Notes: generated from the letters alone by a model not told the origin. Numbered from the stretch's first letter, positions 41,660 to 54,012 are shown. The stretch: 64,000 nucleotides of DNA from an uncultured Alphaproteobacteria bacterium (GCA_902615745.1 CACMQB010000003.1:149512-213511), one strand, 5' to 3'. Numbers and translations are program-made.

Positions 41660-44600
41660 ATGAAAAAGATTGGTAAAATTTTAGCAGCAAACAGAAGTGA
41701 AATTGCTATTCGAATTTTTAGAGCTGCTGAAGAGTCTGGTATTAAAACAGCTGCTATTTATTCTAAAGAAGACCGTTTTGCTATTCACCGATTTAAAACA
41801 GATGAAAGTTATTTAGTAGGTGAAGGCAAAGGTCCAATTCAAGCATATTTGGACATAGACTCGATTATTAAAATTGCTAAAGATGCAAAGGTTGATGCTA
41901 TTCATCCAGGTTATGGATTTTTATCTGAGAGTCCTGAACTAGCTGAGCAGTGTGAAAAAAATGACATAACATTTATTGGACCTAGTAAAGAAATACTAAA
42001 AAGATTTGGAAATAAAACTGAAGCCAAAAAAGTTGCTGAAGAAGCTAAGGTAGGCATCGTTCCGTCTGTTCTTGTAACAAAAGAAAATTTAAAAAGTGTT
42101 GAAAAAGAAGTTGAGAAAATTGGTTACCCAGTAATTGTTAAAGCTAGTTGGGGTGGTGGCGGTCGAGGAATGCGTGTTGTTAGATCAAGTAACGAATTAA
42201 TAGATCAAATTACAACTGCTCAAAGTGAGTCACTTAAAGCTTTTGGAAAAGATGAAGTATTTATAGAAAAATTTTTAGAAGATGCTGCGCACATTGAAGT
42301 TCAAATTTTAGGTGACAGACATGGAAATATGATACATCTTTTTGAAAGAGATTGTTCTCTTCAAAGAAGGCATCAAAAGATTATTGAAAGAGCACCTGCA
42401 CATTTTCTTGAAAATAAAACTCGAGAAGAAATTTGTAACGCTGCTATTAAAATTGCAAAACAAGTTAAATATTTTGGTGCAGGAACTGTTGAATTTTTGT
42501 TTGATAAAAAGTCTGGTGAATTTTATTTCATTGAAGTTAACCCGAGAATTCAAGTTGAACACACAGTAACCGAAGAAGTAACTGGTATTGATATTGTAAA
42601 AGCCCAAATTAAAATTGCAGAAGGTGAAAAAATTGGTGATCACCCAGCACTTCCTAAACAAGAAGACATTCATCTAAATGGATTTGCAATTCAATGTAGA
42701 GTTACTACCGAAGATCCGCTTAATAATTTTATGCCCGATTATGGGAAGATAATGACTTATCGCTCGGCAGCTGGTTTTGGAGTGAGACTAGATGCAGCAA
42801 ATGCTTCTGCTGGTTCTATCATCACACCGTATTATGATTCTTTACTTGTAAAAGTAACAACTTGGGCAAAGCATCAAGACGACTGTATTAAAAGAATGGA
42901 TAGGGCTTTGAGAGAATTTAGAATCAGAGGTGTTAAAACAAATTTAGTATTTCTTGAATCTCTTATTAACAATAAAGACTTCCTTGATGGAAACTACAAT
43001 ACAAATTTTGTTGATACTAAAAAAGAACTCTATGCTTATAATCCTCAAAAAGATCGAGCATCAAAAATCGTATCTTATCTTGGAAATATAATTGTAAATG
43101 GACACAATGATATATCTGGAAGAGTCAGTAATAATTCGACTGTAGAAGTTCAAGTTCCTATTTCAAGCATTAAAAGTGAAAAAAATAATTATGTAAGGGA
43201 TTTACAAACTTTAGGTCCAGAAAAATTTGCAAAAAAAATACAAGAAACACCTTATACTCTAATTACTGACACTACGATGCGTGATGCACATCAATCGCTT
43301 CTAGCAACAAGAATGAGAACCGATGATCTTGTTAACATTGCTGAATATTATAGTGAAAATCTGAGCAATTTATTCTCATTAGAGTGCTGGGGAGGTGCAA
43401 CGTTTGATACTTCGATGCGTTTTTTAAAAGAAGATCCATGGGATAGATTATCGAGATTAAACAAAAGGGCGCCTAACCTTCTTAAACAAATGCTCTTTAG
43501 AGGATCTAATGCTGTTGGATATAAAAATTATCCAGATAACGTTGTTAAACATTTCATTCAACAATCCGCCCAAGCTGGGATTGATGTATTCCGAGTTTTT
43601 GATTCATTAAACTTAATTGATAATATGCGTGTTGCAATTGAAGAAGTACGGAATCAAAATAAAATTTGTGAAGGAACTATCTGTTATACAAATGATGTAA
43701 CTGATCCGAATGAGAAAAAATATACATTAAAATATTATATTGATCTTGTTAGAGATTTAGAAAAAGCAGGGGCACATATTATCGCCATTAAAGATATGGC
43801 TGGATTAGCAAAACCTAAAGCTATAAAAAAATTAGTTAATGAAATCAAACAAACAACTGATCTTCCAATTCATTTTCATACTCATGATACATCTGGTACT
43901 TCATCAGCTTCAGTTCTTGCTGCTATAGAAGAAAAGGTAGATATCGTCGATCTTGCAATTGACTCGATGAGTGGATTAACATCACAACCTGCACTTGGTT
44001 CAATCGTATCTATAATGAAACAAAATCATCAAGACCCAAAACTTGATGAAGAGGCTATAAGAACACTATCTTTGTATTGGGAACAAGTTCGTCAAAATTA
44101 TCATGCATTTGAAACTGATTTTAAAGGTGGAAGTTCTGATGTGTATCTTCACCAAATGCCTGGTGGTCAGTTTACAAATTTAAAAGAACAAGCTAGATCG
44201 TTAGGAATTACAACCGATAAGTGGGGAATGGTTGCTAATAAATATGCAGAGGTAAACCAACTTTTTGGTGATATTGTTAAAGTTACACCCTCTTCTAAAA
44301 TTGTAGGTGATATGGCTCTTTATATGATTGCCAACGATTTATCTAAAGAAGATGTGTTAGATCCCAAAAAAGAAATTTCTTTTCCTGCTTCTGTTATCGA
44401 ATTTTTTAAAGGGGAGATTGGTATACCTCAAGGAGGCTTTCCAAAAGAACTACAAAAGAAAGTTCTTGGTGATACTAAACCTTTAACAAAAAGACCTGGT
44501 GAAATTTTAGAATCAGTAGATTTAGATAAAGAAGCGAAAAATTTAGAAGATGAAATAGGGATGAAAATTAATCAAACACATCTAGCGTCTTATTTAATGT

Positions 44601-45100
44601 ATCCAAAAGTTTTTAAAGATTATGTTGATCACTTTAAGGAGTTTAGTGATACATCAATTCTTTCAACAGAATTATTTTTTTATGGTCCTCAACAAGATAA
44701 AGAATACACGATAGAAATTGATAAAGGAAAAAATCTTATTTTACGATACTTAGCAAAAAGTGAAGTTAATAGTAATGGAAAGTGTTCCGTGTTTTTTGAA
44801 ATTAACGGACAACCAAGAACAATAGATATAGAAAATAAAGAATTTTCAAAAAATATAACACAAAGAGCTAAAGCAGATGATAATAATTTGGATCATGTCG
44901 GATCTCCTTTGCCAGGCCAAGTTGCTAAAATATTTGTTCAATCAGGTAGTAAGGTGATTAAAGGTGATAAGTTACTAGTGATCGAGGCTATGAAAATGGA
45001 AACTACAATAAACGCTGATAAAAGTGGAACAATCAAATCAATTAATATTGCATCTGGTGATAATGTGGAAACCAAAGATTTGCTTATAGAAATTAGCTAG
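41660..45100 (+). CDS. pyc: Pyruvate carboxylase (single chain)
   Basis: Biotin carboxylase domain KILAANRSEIAIRIFRAAEE, carboxyltransferase TDTTMRDAHQSLLATRMRT, biotinyl EAMKMET near C-terminus; ATG 41660 preferred over TTG 41657. Confidence 0.96.
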   Translation: MKKIGKILAANRSEIAIRIFRAAEESGIKTAAIYSKEDRFAIHRFKTDESYLVGEGKGPIQAYLDIDSIIKIAKDAKVDAIHPGYGFLSESPELAEQCEKNDITFIGPSKEILKRFGNKTEAKKVAEEAKVGIVPSVLVTKENLKSVEKEVEKIGYPVIVKASWGGGGRGMRVVRSSNELIDQITTAQSESLKAFGKDEVFIEKFLEDAAHIEVQILGDRHGNMIHLFERDCSLQRRHQKIIERAPAHFLENKTREEICNAAIKIAKQVKYFGAGTVEFLFDKKSGEFYFIEVNPRIQVEHTVTEEVTGIDIVKAQIKIAEGEKIGDHPALPKQEDIHLNGFAIQCRVTTEDPLNNFMPDYGKIMTYRSAAGFGVRLDAANASAGSIITPYYDSLLVKVTTWAKHQDDCIKRMDRALREFRIRGVKTNLVFLESLINNKDFLDGNYNTNFVDTKKELYAYNPQKDRASKIVSYLGNIIVNGHNDISGRVSNNSTVEVQVPISSIKSEKNNYVRDLQTLGPEKFAKKIQETPYTLITDTTMRDAHQSLLATRMRTDDLVNIAEYYSENLSNLFSLECWGGATFDTSMRFLKEDPWDRLSRLNKRAPNLLKQMLFRGSNAVGYKNYPDNVVKHFIQQSAQAGIDVFRVFDSLNLIDNMRVAIEEVRNQNKICEGTICYTNDVTDPNEKKYTLKYYIDLVRDLEKAGAHIIAIKDMAGLAKPKAIKKLVNEIKQTTDLPIHFHTHDTSGTSSASVLAAIEEKVDIVDLAIDSMSGLTSQPALGSIVSIMKQNHQDPKLDEEAIRTLSLYWEQVRQNYHAFETDFKGGSSDVYLHQMPGGQFTNLKEQARSLGITTDKWGMVANKYAEVNQLFGDIVKVTPSSKIVGDMALYMIANDLSKEDVLDPKKEISFPASVIEFFKGEIGIPQGGFPKELQKKVLGDTKPLTKRPGEILESVDLDKEAKNLEDEIGMKINQTHLASYLMYPKVFKDYVDHFKEFSDTSILSTELFFYGPQQDKEYTIEIDKGKNLILRYLAKSEVNSNGKCSVFFEINGQPRTIDIENKEFSKNITQRAKADDNNLDHVGSPLPGQVAKIFVQSGSKVIKGDKLLVIEAMKMETTINADKSGTIKSINIASGDNVETKDLLIEIS

Positions 45101-45593
45101 TAAAGTCGTATTCTTTATAACATCCTTCTATCGAGCTCTTTGTATTTATAAGTTCTCCTAGAGAGTCTCGAAATTCAAAATATTCTACTCTCTTAATATT
45201 TGAGTTTATATTAAAGAAGATAAACAACCTACATGAAATACTATCATATCGCATCATATGCACCGAGCCATCAGATCGTGCTAAATTAGGCTGTCCCAGT
45301 TTTTGTTTAATCTCAGCAAGTTGTTTTCCCATGAAATTTATTTCCGCTATTTTTTGCTGCTCCTTAACTATAGTTTTTTCCTCTTCTTTTTCCTCAGTGA
45401 TAATTTGTTGCTCTTCAACAATAGTTTTATCTTCAATAATTTCTGGCTCTTTTTTTATAATAGTTTCCTCAACTTTATCTTTTACAACTGTACCAACCTT
45501 AACAACTTCTCTACCAACTTCAATTGTCGTACAGCTAGATAAAAACACTAATGTTAAAAAATAAATTGATAACCGCATTGCTCTTAGTGGCAT
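45093..45593 (-). CDS. Putative lipoprotein with Glu/Lys-rich repeat
   Basis: Lipobox FLSSC; repeat KTIVEEQQIITEEKEEE/KTIVKEQQKIAE; C-terminal domain resembling SmpA/OmlA-type proteins (weak). Confidence 0.55.
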   Translation of the reverse strand: MPLRAMRLSIYFLTLVFLSSCTTIEVGREVVKVGTVVKDKVEETIIKKEPEIIEDKTIVEEQQIITEEKEEEKTIVKEQQKIAEINFMGKQLAEIKQKLGQPNLARSDGSVHMMRYDSISCRLFIFFNINSNIKRVEYFEFRDSLGELINTKSSIEGCYKEYDFTS

Positions 45594-45602
45594 TTCTATA
45601 TA

Positions 45603-45622
45603 TGTAATCGCATATGATTACA
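45603..45622 (+). promoter_or_regulatory. Inverted repeat TGTAATC-GCATAT-GATTACA spanning the upp start codon
   Basis: Perfect 7-bp inverted repeat; ATG of upp at 45614-45616. Confidence 0.45.
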
Positions 45623-46234
45623 GTAATTAAATCACCATTCGTTCAATACAAATTAACAATTTTACGAAATAAAAAAACATCAAACACTGTTTTTAGACAA
45701 ACTATGAATGAAATAAGCTACCTCATTGCTTCTGATGTGCTTCAATACGTTCCATTTAAAAAACAAACAATTCAAACACCTCTAAAAAAAATGAGTGGTA
45801 CAGCCTTGGGTCAACCCATAATTTTGGTCCCAATTTTACGTGCCGGTTTAGGGTTACTTGAGGGGTTTACAAAATTTTTACCAGAAGCTGAAAAAGGTCA
45901 CATAGGTTTATACCGCGACGAACAAACTTATGAACCTGTAGAATACCTCTTTAAGCTTCCAAAAGTTAAAAATAAAAAAGTGTTAATTCTAGATCCAATG
46001 TTGGCCACAGGTAATTCTTCAATTGCTGCAATCAATTTAATAAAAAACAAAGGCGTTAATATTACAGATATATTTTTGGTGTCTTTGCTAGCTGCTCCTG
46101 AGGGTGTTAAAAATATTCAAAAAAAGCAAAAAGGCATTCGTATATTTACTTGCAACATTGATGCTAAATTGAATAAAAATAAGTTCATTGTACCGGGATT
46201 AGGTGACGCAGGCGATAGGTATATGGGTACTTGA
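45614..46234 (+). CDS. upp: Uracil phosphoribosyltransferase
   Basis: VPILRAGLGLLEGF, LILDPMLATGNSSIAAI, PGLGDAGDRYMGT. Confidence 0.95.
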   Translation: MITVIKSPFVQYKLTILRNKKTSNTVFRQTMNEISYLIASDVLQYVPFKKQTIQTPLKKMSGTALGQPIILVPILRAGLGLLEGFTKFLPEAEKGHIGLYRDEQTYEPVEYLFKLPKVKNKKVLILDPMLATGNSSIAAINLIKNKGVNITDIFLVSLLAAPEGVKNIQKKQKGIRIFTCNIDAKLNKNKFIVPGLGDAGDRYMGT

Positions 46235-46351
46235 AGTTATCCATAAAAAATCCTATTATTTATCCATAATCTCATTTTTTAATGCATTTTTTTATCAAGA
46301 AAATGTTATCAATGGGATATCTATAATTCATATTTAAGGGGGATTTTTGGT

Positions 46352-47329
46352 ATGAAAAAAATTTTAAGTATTTTTTCAGTTTCTTTCGCTCTTGTCTTCT
46401 CTTCAAGTGCGTTCGCAAACACAATTGGAGTTGTATATGACTCTGGAGGAAAATTTGACAAATCATTTAACGAATTAGCATTCAATACAGCTGAGAGAGT
46501 TGTTAATGAACTTGGCTGGGGTATGATTGAGTTTGAATCTGCAAACGACAATCAGATCGAGCAAGGTATGCGTAAGATTGCTGATAGAGGAGCAACAATG
46601 ATCGTAGGAATGGGATTTGCTCAAGCTGATGCAGTTGCAGCAGTTTCAGCTGATTACCCAGATATAAAATTTGTTGCAGTTGATGTTTGTTGGTTAGATG
46701 ATCCAAACAATAATATTTATCAAGCTTGTTACAAAGAACATGAAGGTTCTTTCTTAGTTGGAATGATGGCTGCTATGGCATCTAAAACTGGTACAATCGG
46801 TTTCGTTGGTGGAATGGATATTCCTCTGATTAGAAAATTCCAAGGAGGTTATGAACAAGGTGCACAATATGTAAATCCAGATATAACTGTTTTAGCTAAT
46901 ATGACTGGAACTACAAACGAGGCATGGAATAACCCAACAAAAGGTGCAGAATTAACAAAAGCTCAAATTGATGGTGGTGCTGATGTTGTATACCAAGCTG
47001 CTGGTGGAACAGGTATTGGTGTTCTTCAAGCTGCGGCTGATGCAGGCATTATGGGTATTGGAGTTGACTCTAATCAAAACTGGATGCACCCAGGTAACAT
47101 GTTAACATCAATGCTGAAGAGATTAGATCTTACAATTTTTGAACAAGCTAAAAATGTTGAGTCAGGCAGATTTGAGTCTGGTATAAACATTCTTGGTCTT
47201 TCAGAAGGAATGGTTGGTTATGCAACTGAAGATGGAATGGTAACATCTGAAATGGCTGCTGCCGCAGATGCTGCTGCTGCAGACATTGCGAGTGGTGCTC
47301 TAGTTGTTGCAGACTGGTCACAAGAGTAG
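46352..47329 (+). CDS. BMP/PnrA family nucleoside-binding ABC transporter substrate-binding protein
   Basis: Signal peptide, GVVYDSGGKFDKSFNELAFN, GFVGGMDIPLIRKFQGGYEQGAQYV. Confidence 0.93.
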   Translation: MKKILSIFSVSFALVFSSSAFANTIGVVYDSGGKFDKSFNELAFNTAERVVNELGWGMIEFESANDNQIEQGMRKIADRGATMIVGMGFAQADAVAAVSADYPDIKFVAVDVCWLDDPNNNIYQACYKEHEGSFLVGMMAAMASKTGTIGFVGGMDIPLIRKFQGGYEQGAQYVNPDITVLANMTGTTNEAWNNPTKGAELTKAQIDGGADVVYQAAGGTGIGVLQAAADAGIMGIGVDSNQNWMHPGNMLTSMLKRLDLTIFEQAKNVESGRFESGINILGLSEGMVGYATEDGMVTSEMAAAADAAAADIASGALVVADWSQE

Positions 47330-47347
47330 ATACTAAAATAAATATTT

Positions 47348-47386
47348 GGTGAGACCAAAGATTAATAAATAATTTATGGTCTCACC
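47348..47386 (+). promoter_or_regulatory. Intercistronic stem-loop GGTGAGACCA-N19-TGGTCTCACC containing the ATPase gene start codon
   Basis: Perfect 10-bp inverted repeat (47348-47357 / 47377-47386); ATG at 47376-47378 overlaps the 3' arm. Confidence 0.75.
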
Positions 47387-48896
47387 TATCTTAGAATTAA
47401 CGGATATAAATAAATCATTTGGTCATGTTCAGGCCAATAAAAATATTAATCTCAAAATAAATAAAGGAACAATTCATGGCATAATTGGAGAAAACGGAGC
47501 AGGTAAATCTACTTTGATGAGTATAGTTTTTGGTCTTTACCAAGCTAATTCGGGTTCAATTAAGATTAATGGAAAAGAAATTAATTTAAGATCACCAAGA
47601 GATTCAATAATAAACGGCATTGGAATGGTTCATCAACATTTTATGTTGGTAGAAAATTTTACTGTACTAGAAAATATAATTCTTGGTTTTGAAGGTGAAA
47701 CAGTATTTGGAGAAAAATTACAAAAGGCAAAAGAAGATTTAGAAAAATTATGTCAAACATATAATTTCAATATTGATCTTGATGCTACTATTTCAGATTT
47801 ATCTGTAGGTTTTCGTCAAAGAGTGGAAATATTAAAATCTTTATACAGAGGAGCAGAAATTTTAATTCTGGATGAGCCAACAGGAGTTCTTACACCTCAA
47901 GAAGTTGATGAATTATTTAAAATTCTTCGTTCATTAAAAGATGAAGGCAAAACCATAGTTTTAATTACGCATAAATTGATTGAAATAATGGATTTAACAA
48001 GCGAAGTATCAGTGATGCGTCAAGGCGAAATGGTCGGGCATACAAAAACTGAAGATACTAGTAAAGAACAACTAGCTGAAATGATGGTAGGAAGAAGTGT
48101 CTTACTTAGAGTTGATAAAAAAGAAATAAAAAAAGGGGAGACCATATTCAAAGTTAATAATCTTTCAGTCAAAGACGATCTAGATGTAACGCGTGTAAAA
48201 GATGTAAACCTAGAAATATGTTCAGGAGAAATTCTGGGTATTGCTGGTGTAACTGGTAATGGACAAACTGAATTGTTAGAAGCACTTTCAGGGATTAGAA
48301 AAGTAGAGTCTGGAAGTATTGAATTATTTGGTGAGAAAATTTCTGATCAAAATAATTTCTTAAACCCAAGAATGCTTAAAGAAAAAGGTTTAGCGCATGT
48401 ACCTGAAGACAGGCAAAGAATGGGTTTAATAAGCGATTTCAAGGCTCATGAAAATTTAATTTTTGGTTATCATGATCAAGAGCCATATTCAAAATCTGCA
48501 ATTTTGAACAATAAAGAAATTACTGAATATTCAAATAAGGTTATGCAAGAATATGATGTTAGACCTAATTCTCCAAACTTAATAACATCTAATTTTTCAG
48601 GAGGTAATCAACAAAAAATTATTTTGAGTAGAGAGCTTAATGAAAACCCAAAAGTTCTTTTAGTGGGGCAACCAACAAGAGGTGTAGATATTGGAGCAAT
48701 CGAGTTTATTCATCAACGTCTTATTGATATGAGAGATAAAGGTGCAGCAATACTATTAGCCTCAGTTGAGTTAGATGAAATCCTATCCTTATCTGACAGA
48801 ATAATAGTTATGTTTGATGGAAAAATTGTTGGAGAAAAGGAAAATAAAAATGTCACTGATCGTGAGCTAGGATTGCTAATGGCAGGTGTTGCATAA
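47376..48896 (+). CDS. Nucleoside ABC transporter ATP-binding protein (two ATPase domains)
   Basis: GENGAGKSTLM, LILDEPTGVLTPQE, second domain GVTGNGQTELL and FSGGNQQKIILSRE. Confidence 0.94.
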   Translation: MVSPILELTDINKSFGHVQANKNINLKINKGTIHGIIGENGAGKSTLMSIVFGLYQANSGSIKINGKEINLRSPRDSIINGIGMVHQHFMLVENFTVLENIILGFEGETVFGEKLQKAKEDLEKLCQTYNFNIDLDATISDLSVGFRQRVEILKSLYRGAEILILDEPTGVLTPQEVDELFKILRSLKDEGKTIVLITHKLIEIMDLTSEVSVMRQGEMVGHTKTEDTSKEQLAEMMVGRSVLLRVDKKEIKKGETIFKVNNLSVKDDLDVTRVKDVNLEICSGEILGIAGVTGNGQTELLEALSGIRKVESGSIELFGEKISDQNNFLNPRMLKEKGLAHVPEDRQRMGLISDFKAHENLIFGYHDQEPYSKSAILNNKEITEYSNKVMQEYDVRPNSPNLITSNFSGGNQQKIILSRELNENPKVLLVGQPTRGVDIGAIEFIHQRLIDMRDKGAAILLASVELDEILSLSDRIIVMFDGKIVGEKENKNVTDRELGLLMAGVA

Positions 48897-50017
48897 TGAG
48901 TAATATTGTAGTCGATAAATCAAAAGTTCCGTGGTGGGTCTCAAATGTTATTGTTCCACTAGTAAACTTAACATTAGCGTTATTAGTTTCAGGACTTTTT
49001 GTTTTTATTGCAGGTGAAAATCCGATAGAGGCTGTTAAGTTAATTATTTACGGATCATTTGGTTACATCCAAGGATTTGCTTATACACTTTACTATACAA
49101 CAAATTTTATTTTTACTGGATTAGCTTTTGCTGTAGCTTTCCATTGTAGACTATTTAATATTGGTGGAGAAGGTCAAGCATACATAGGTGGCCTAGGTGT
49201 TTTTTTAGTAGCAATAAATTTAAGTTTTCTCCCTGTTCCAATCGTTTGGCTTTTAGCAATCTTTGGTGCATTTTTATTTGGTGCAGCATGGGCTTACATA
49301 CCTGCTTATCTTCAATCAAAAAGAGGAAGTCATGTTGTTATTACAACAATAATGTTTAATTTCATCGCTTCATCTTTAATGATTTTCTTACTTGTAGATG
49401 TGATTAGAGATACAAATCAAATGGCACCTCATACAGTAAAGCTTCCAGAAGAAATTTGGTTACCAAGCTTTGAAGCATTTTCTGGAATTCTTGGAATCAA
49501 AATAAGATATTCACCACTTAACCTTACTTTTTTATTAGCAATTGCATCATTATTCTTTGTTTGGTTTTTAGTTTGGAAAACTAAATGGGGTTATGAAATG
49601 CGAGCAGTAGGACACAATACTCAAGCAGCAATATATGCAGGAATATCACCACATAAGAATATCATCATCGCGATGTGTATTTCTGGAGGTTTAGCAGGTC
49701 TACTTGGCGTCAATGAAATTCTTGGTGTAAGTCATAAAATTCAAGCAGGCTTTCCAGCAGGATATGGATTCACAGGAATAGCAGTTGCATTAATGGGCAG
49801 AAATCATCCGATTGGTATTTTACCAGCAGCATTTTTATTTGGAATTTTATACCAAGGAGGATCAGAAGTTACTTTCGAAATGCCAAACATAACTAGATAT
49901 ATGTTTGTTGCTGTTCAAGGATTAATAATATTATTCAGTGGAGCATTAGAAAATCTTTTTAGACCACAAATAGAAAGTTTTTTTGTTAGAAGACTTAATA
50001 GAGAGGTAAATTTGTAA
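48896..50017 (+). CDS. Nucleoside ABC transporter permease 1
   Basis: FNIGGEGQAYIGGL and multiple TM segments. Confidence 0.92.
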   Translation: MSNIVVDKSKVPWWVSNVIVPLVNLTLALLVSGLFVFIAGENPIEAVKLIIYGSFGYIQGFAYTLYYTTNFIFTGLAFAVAFHCRLFNIGGEGQAYIGGLGVFLVAINLSFLPVPIVWLLAIFGAFLFGAAWAYIPAYLQSKRGSHVVITTIMFNFIASSLMIFLLVDVIRDTNQMAPHTVKLPEEIWLPSFEAFSGILGIKIRYSPLNLTFLLAIASLFFVWFLVWKTKWGYEMRAVGHNTQAAIYAGISPHKNIIIAMCISGGLAGLLGVNEILGVSHKIQAGFPAGYGFTGIAVALMGRNHPIGILPAAFLFGILYQGGSEVTFEMPNITRYMFVAVQGLIILFSGALENLFRPQIESFFVRRLNREVNL

Positions 50018-50988
50018 TGGAGTTTTTATCTGATATTGCTTCTTTAATTAATTCTACATTAAGAATATCTACACCTTTAGTTTTTGCAGCAATGGCTGGT
50101 ATATTTGCTGAAAGATCTGGTGTAATAGATTTTAGTTTAGAAGGTAAAATGCTTATGGCTGCATTTGTAGCAGCTGTTGGTTCTTACTATTTAGGTAATC
50201 CATGGCTAGGTTTATTATTAGCTATAATTGTATGTGTGTGTTTATCAATGTTACATGGATTTGCTTCGGTAACCCACAAAGGCGATCAAGTAGTATCATG
50301 TGTTGCTATAAATATTTTAATTATTGGTTTAACAACTGCTTTAGCAGCTGCATGGTTTGGGCAAGCAGGTCTAACGCCAACATTAAATGAAGATCAGCGT
50401 TTTTTAGAAATTCATCTTCCTTTTGCTGATGCACTAAGAGATATTCCGGTTATTGGAACACTTTATAGTGATATATTAAGTGGACATTACGTTTTTGTTT
50501 ATTTAGCATATCTTTCTGTTCCACTAGTTTTTTGGATAGTATTTAAAACTAGCTTTGGTTTGCGTCTAAGAGCAGTCGGAGAAAACCCAAGTGCCGTTGA
50601 TACTGCTGGAATCAATGTTTTTACTATGAGATATAAAGCGCTAGCAATTAATGGAGTGCTAATTGCTTTTGCGGGAGCTCATTTATCAACTGCTGTTAAT
50701 GCAAATTTCTTCAGAGAAATGTCAGCTGGTAGAGGATACTTAGCTCTAGCAGCAATGATCTTTGGAAAGTGGCACCCTAAAACAGCTTTAATTGCTTGTT
50801 TGCTCTTTGGATTTACAGACGCTCTTCAAATCAGACTTCAAGGTGTTGAACTACCTGCAATTGGTGAAATACCAGTTCAATTAATACAAGCACTTCCATA
50901 TATACTAACAGTAGTATTGCTTGCTGGTTTTGTAGGTAAAGCAATTGCACCTAATGCTATTGGACAACCTTACATTAAAGAGAGATAA
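50017..50988 (+). CDS. Nucleoside ABC transporter permease 2
   Basis: ERSGVIDFSLEGKMLMAAF, GLRLRAVGENPSAVDTAGI. Confidence 0.92.
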   Translation: MEFLSDIASLINSTLRISTPLVFAAMAGIFAERSGVIDFSLEGKMLMAAFVAAVGSYYLGNPWLGLLLAIIVCVCLSMLHGFASVTHKGDQVVSCVAINILIIGLTTALAAAWFGQAGLTPTLNEDQRFLEIHLPFADALRDIPVIGTLYSDILSGHYVFVYLAYLSVPLVFWIVFKTSFGLRLRAVGENPSAVDTAGINVFTMRYKALAINGVLIAFAGAHLSTAVNANFFREMSAGRGYLALAAMIFGKWHPKTALIACLLFGFTDALQIRLQGVELPAIGEIPVQLIQALPYILTVVLLAGFVGKAIAPNAIGQPYIKER

Positions 50989-51043
50989 TTAAATACTTAT
51001 TTAAAATAAATTCCTATATAAAATACTGATACTAGGAGAAAAT

Positions 51044-51364
51044 ATGTCAATACTAGAAAAATACATGAAGGTATTTAATGAAAAAGATGAATCAGGAATG
51101 AATGAAATTATCCATGATGATTTCAAATTTACAATGCATTCTAGTGGTAATGTTTTATCAAAGTCCGACGTTATAAGTTGGGCTATGAGTGACGACATTA
51201 ATGATGATAAGTCTAGAATTGTATACGAAAATGACGAGATTGGGATATATCACTCTTTCGTTACTTTTAAAGATGGCAACACACAAGCTGTGATGGCGGT
51301 ATATAAATATAAAGACGGCAAAATAATTTCACTAGAAACTGGCGCAACCAATATGCCAAAATAA
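51044..51364 (+). CDS. SnoaL/NTF2-like small protein
   Basis: LEKYMKVFNEKDESGMNEIIHDDFKF pattern, 106 aa. Confidence 0.6.
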   Translation: MSILEKYMKVFNEKDESGMNEIIHDDFKFTMHSSGNVLSKSDVISWAMSDDINDDKSRIVYENDEIGIYHSFVTFKDGNTQAVMAVYKYKDGKIISLETGATNMPK

Positions 51365-51365
51365 A

Positions 51366-51392
51366 AAAAGTGGAACTCTAAGTTCCACTTTT
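51366..51392. terminator. Bidirectional intrinsic terminator between SnoaL-like gene and katG
   Basis: AAAAGTGGAACT-CTA-AGTTCCACTTTT, 12-bp perfect stem with A and T flanks between convergent genes. Confidence 0.9.
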
Positions 51393-51411
51393 AAATTAAT
51401 TTAAATTATTT

Positions 51412-53547
<2,136 letters not shown>

Positions 53548-53607
53548 TTAGAACCTCCGTTATTTAATACTAATATATAAAGAATTTAAATTAAAGAAAA
53601 GTGAAAA

Positions 53608-54012
53608 CTATAACTCAATTTTGAAATTTTCAGGTCGCCACGTCGCAGGCGCAAGTTCAAAATCATCAAAATCAAAAGCAGGTGCGACAGTGCATCCAAT
53701 TAAACTGAAAGCACCAGAAGATCTCATTGCAAACCATGTGTTCGCTATTACGGTGTAAATATAATTATTATCTGACCCTAAAGAAAAAACTTCATAATTA
53801 ACTCCGTCATTTGATGTGAAAACTTCTAGAGGATCTCCAGAATAAAAATGTAATATTTCATTTTTAGTTAATCGATGCCAATGTGATTTTTCATTCCTTT
53901 TTAATAAGTAATAAATTTGACTAACATTTTCGTTCTTAAAATTTTCAACATAATGTCCTCCTTCAGGATGACTTATCATATTGAGTTTTTTTATTAAATT
54001 ATCTGCTTCCAC
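53608..54012 (-). CDS. DUF985 cupin-fold protein
   Basis: HPEGGHYVENF...IYYLLKRNEKSHWHRL, GCTVAPAFDFDDFELA. Confidence 0.85.
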   Translation of the reverse strand: MEADNLIKKLNMISHPEGGHYVENFKNENVSQIYYLLKRNEKSHWHRLTKNEILHFYSGDPLEVFTSNDGVNYEVFSLGSDNNYIYTVIANTWFAMRSSGAFSLIGCTVAPAFDFDDFELAPATWRPENFKIEL

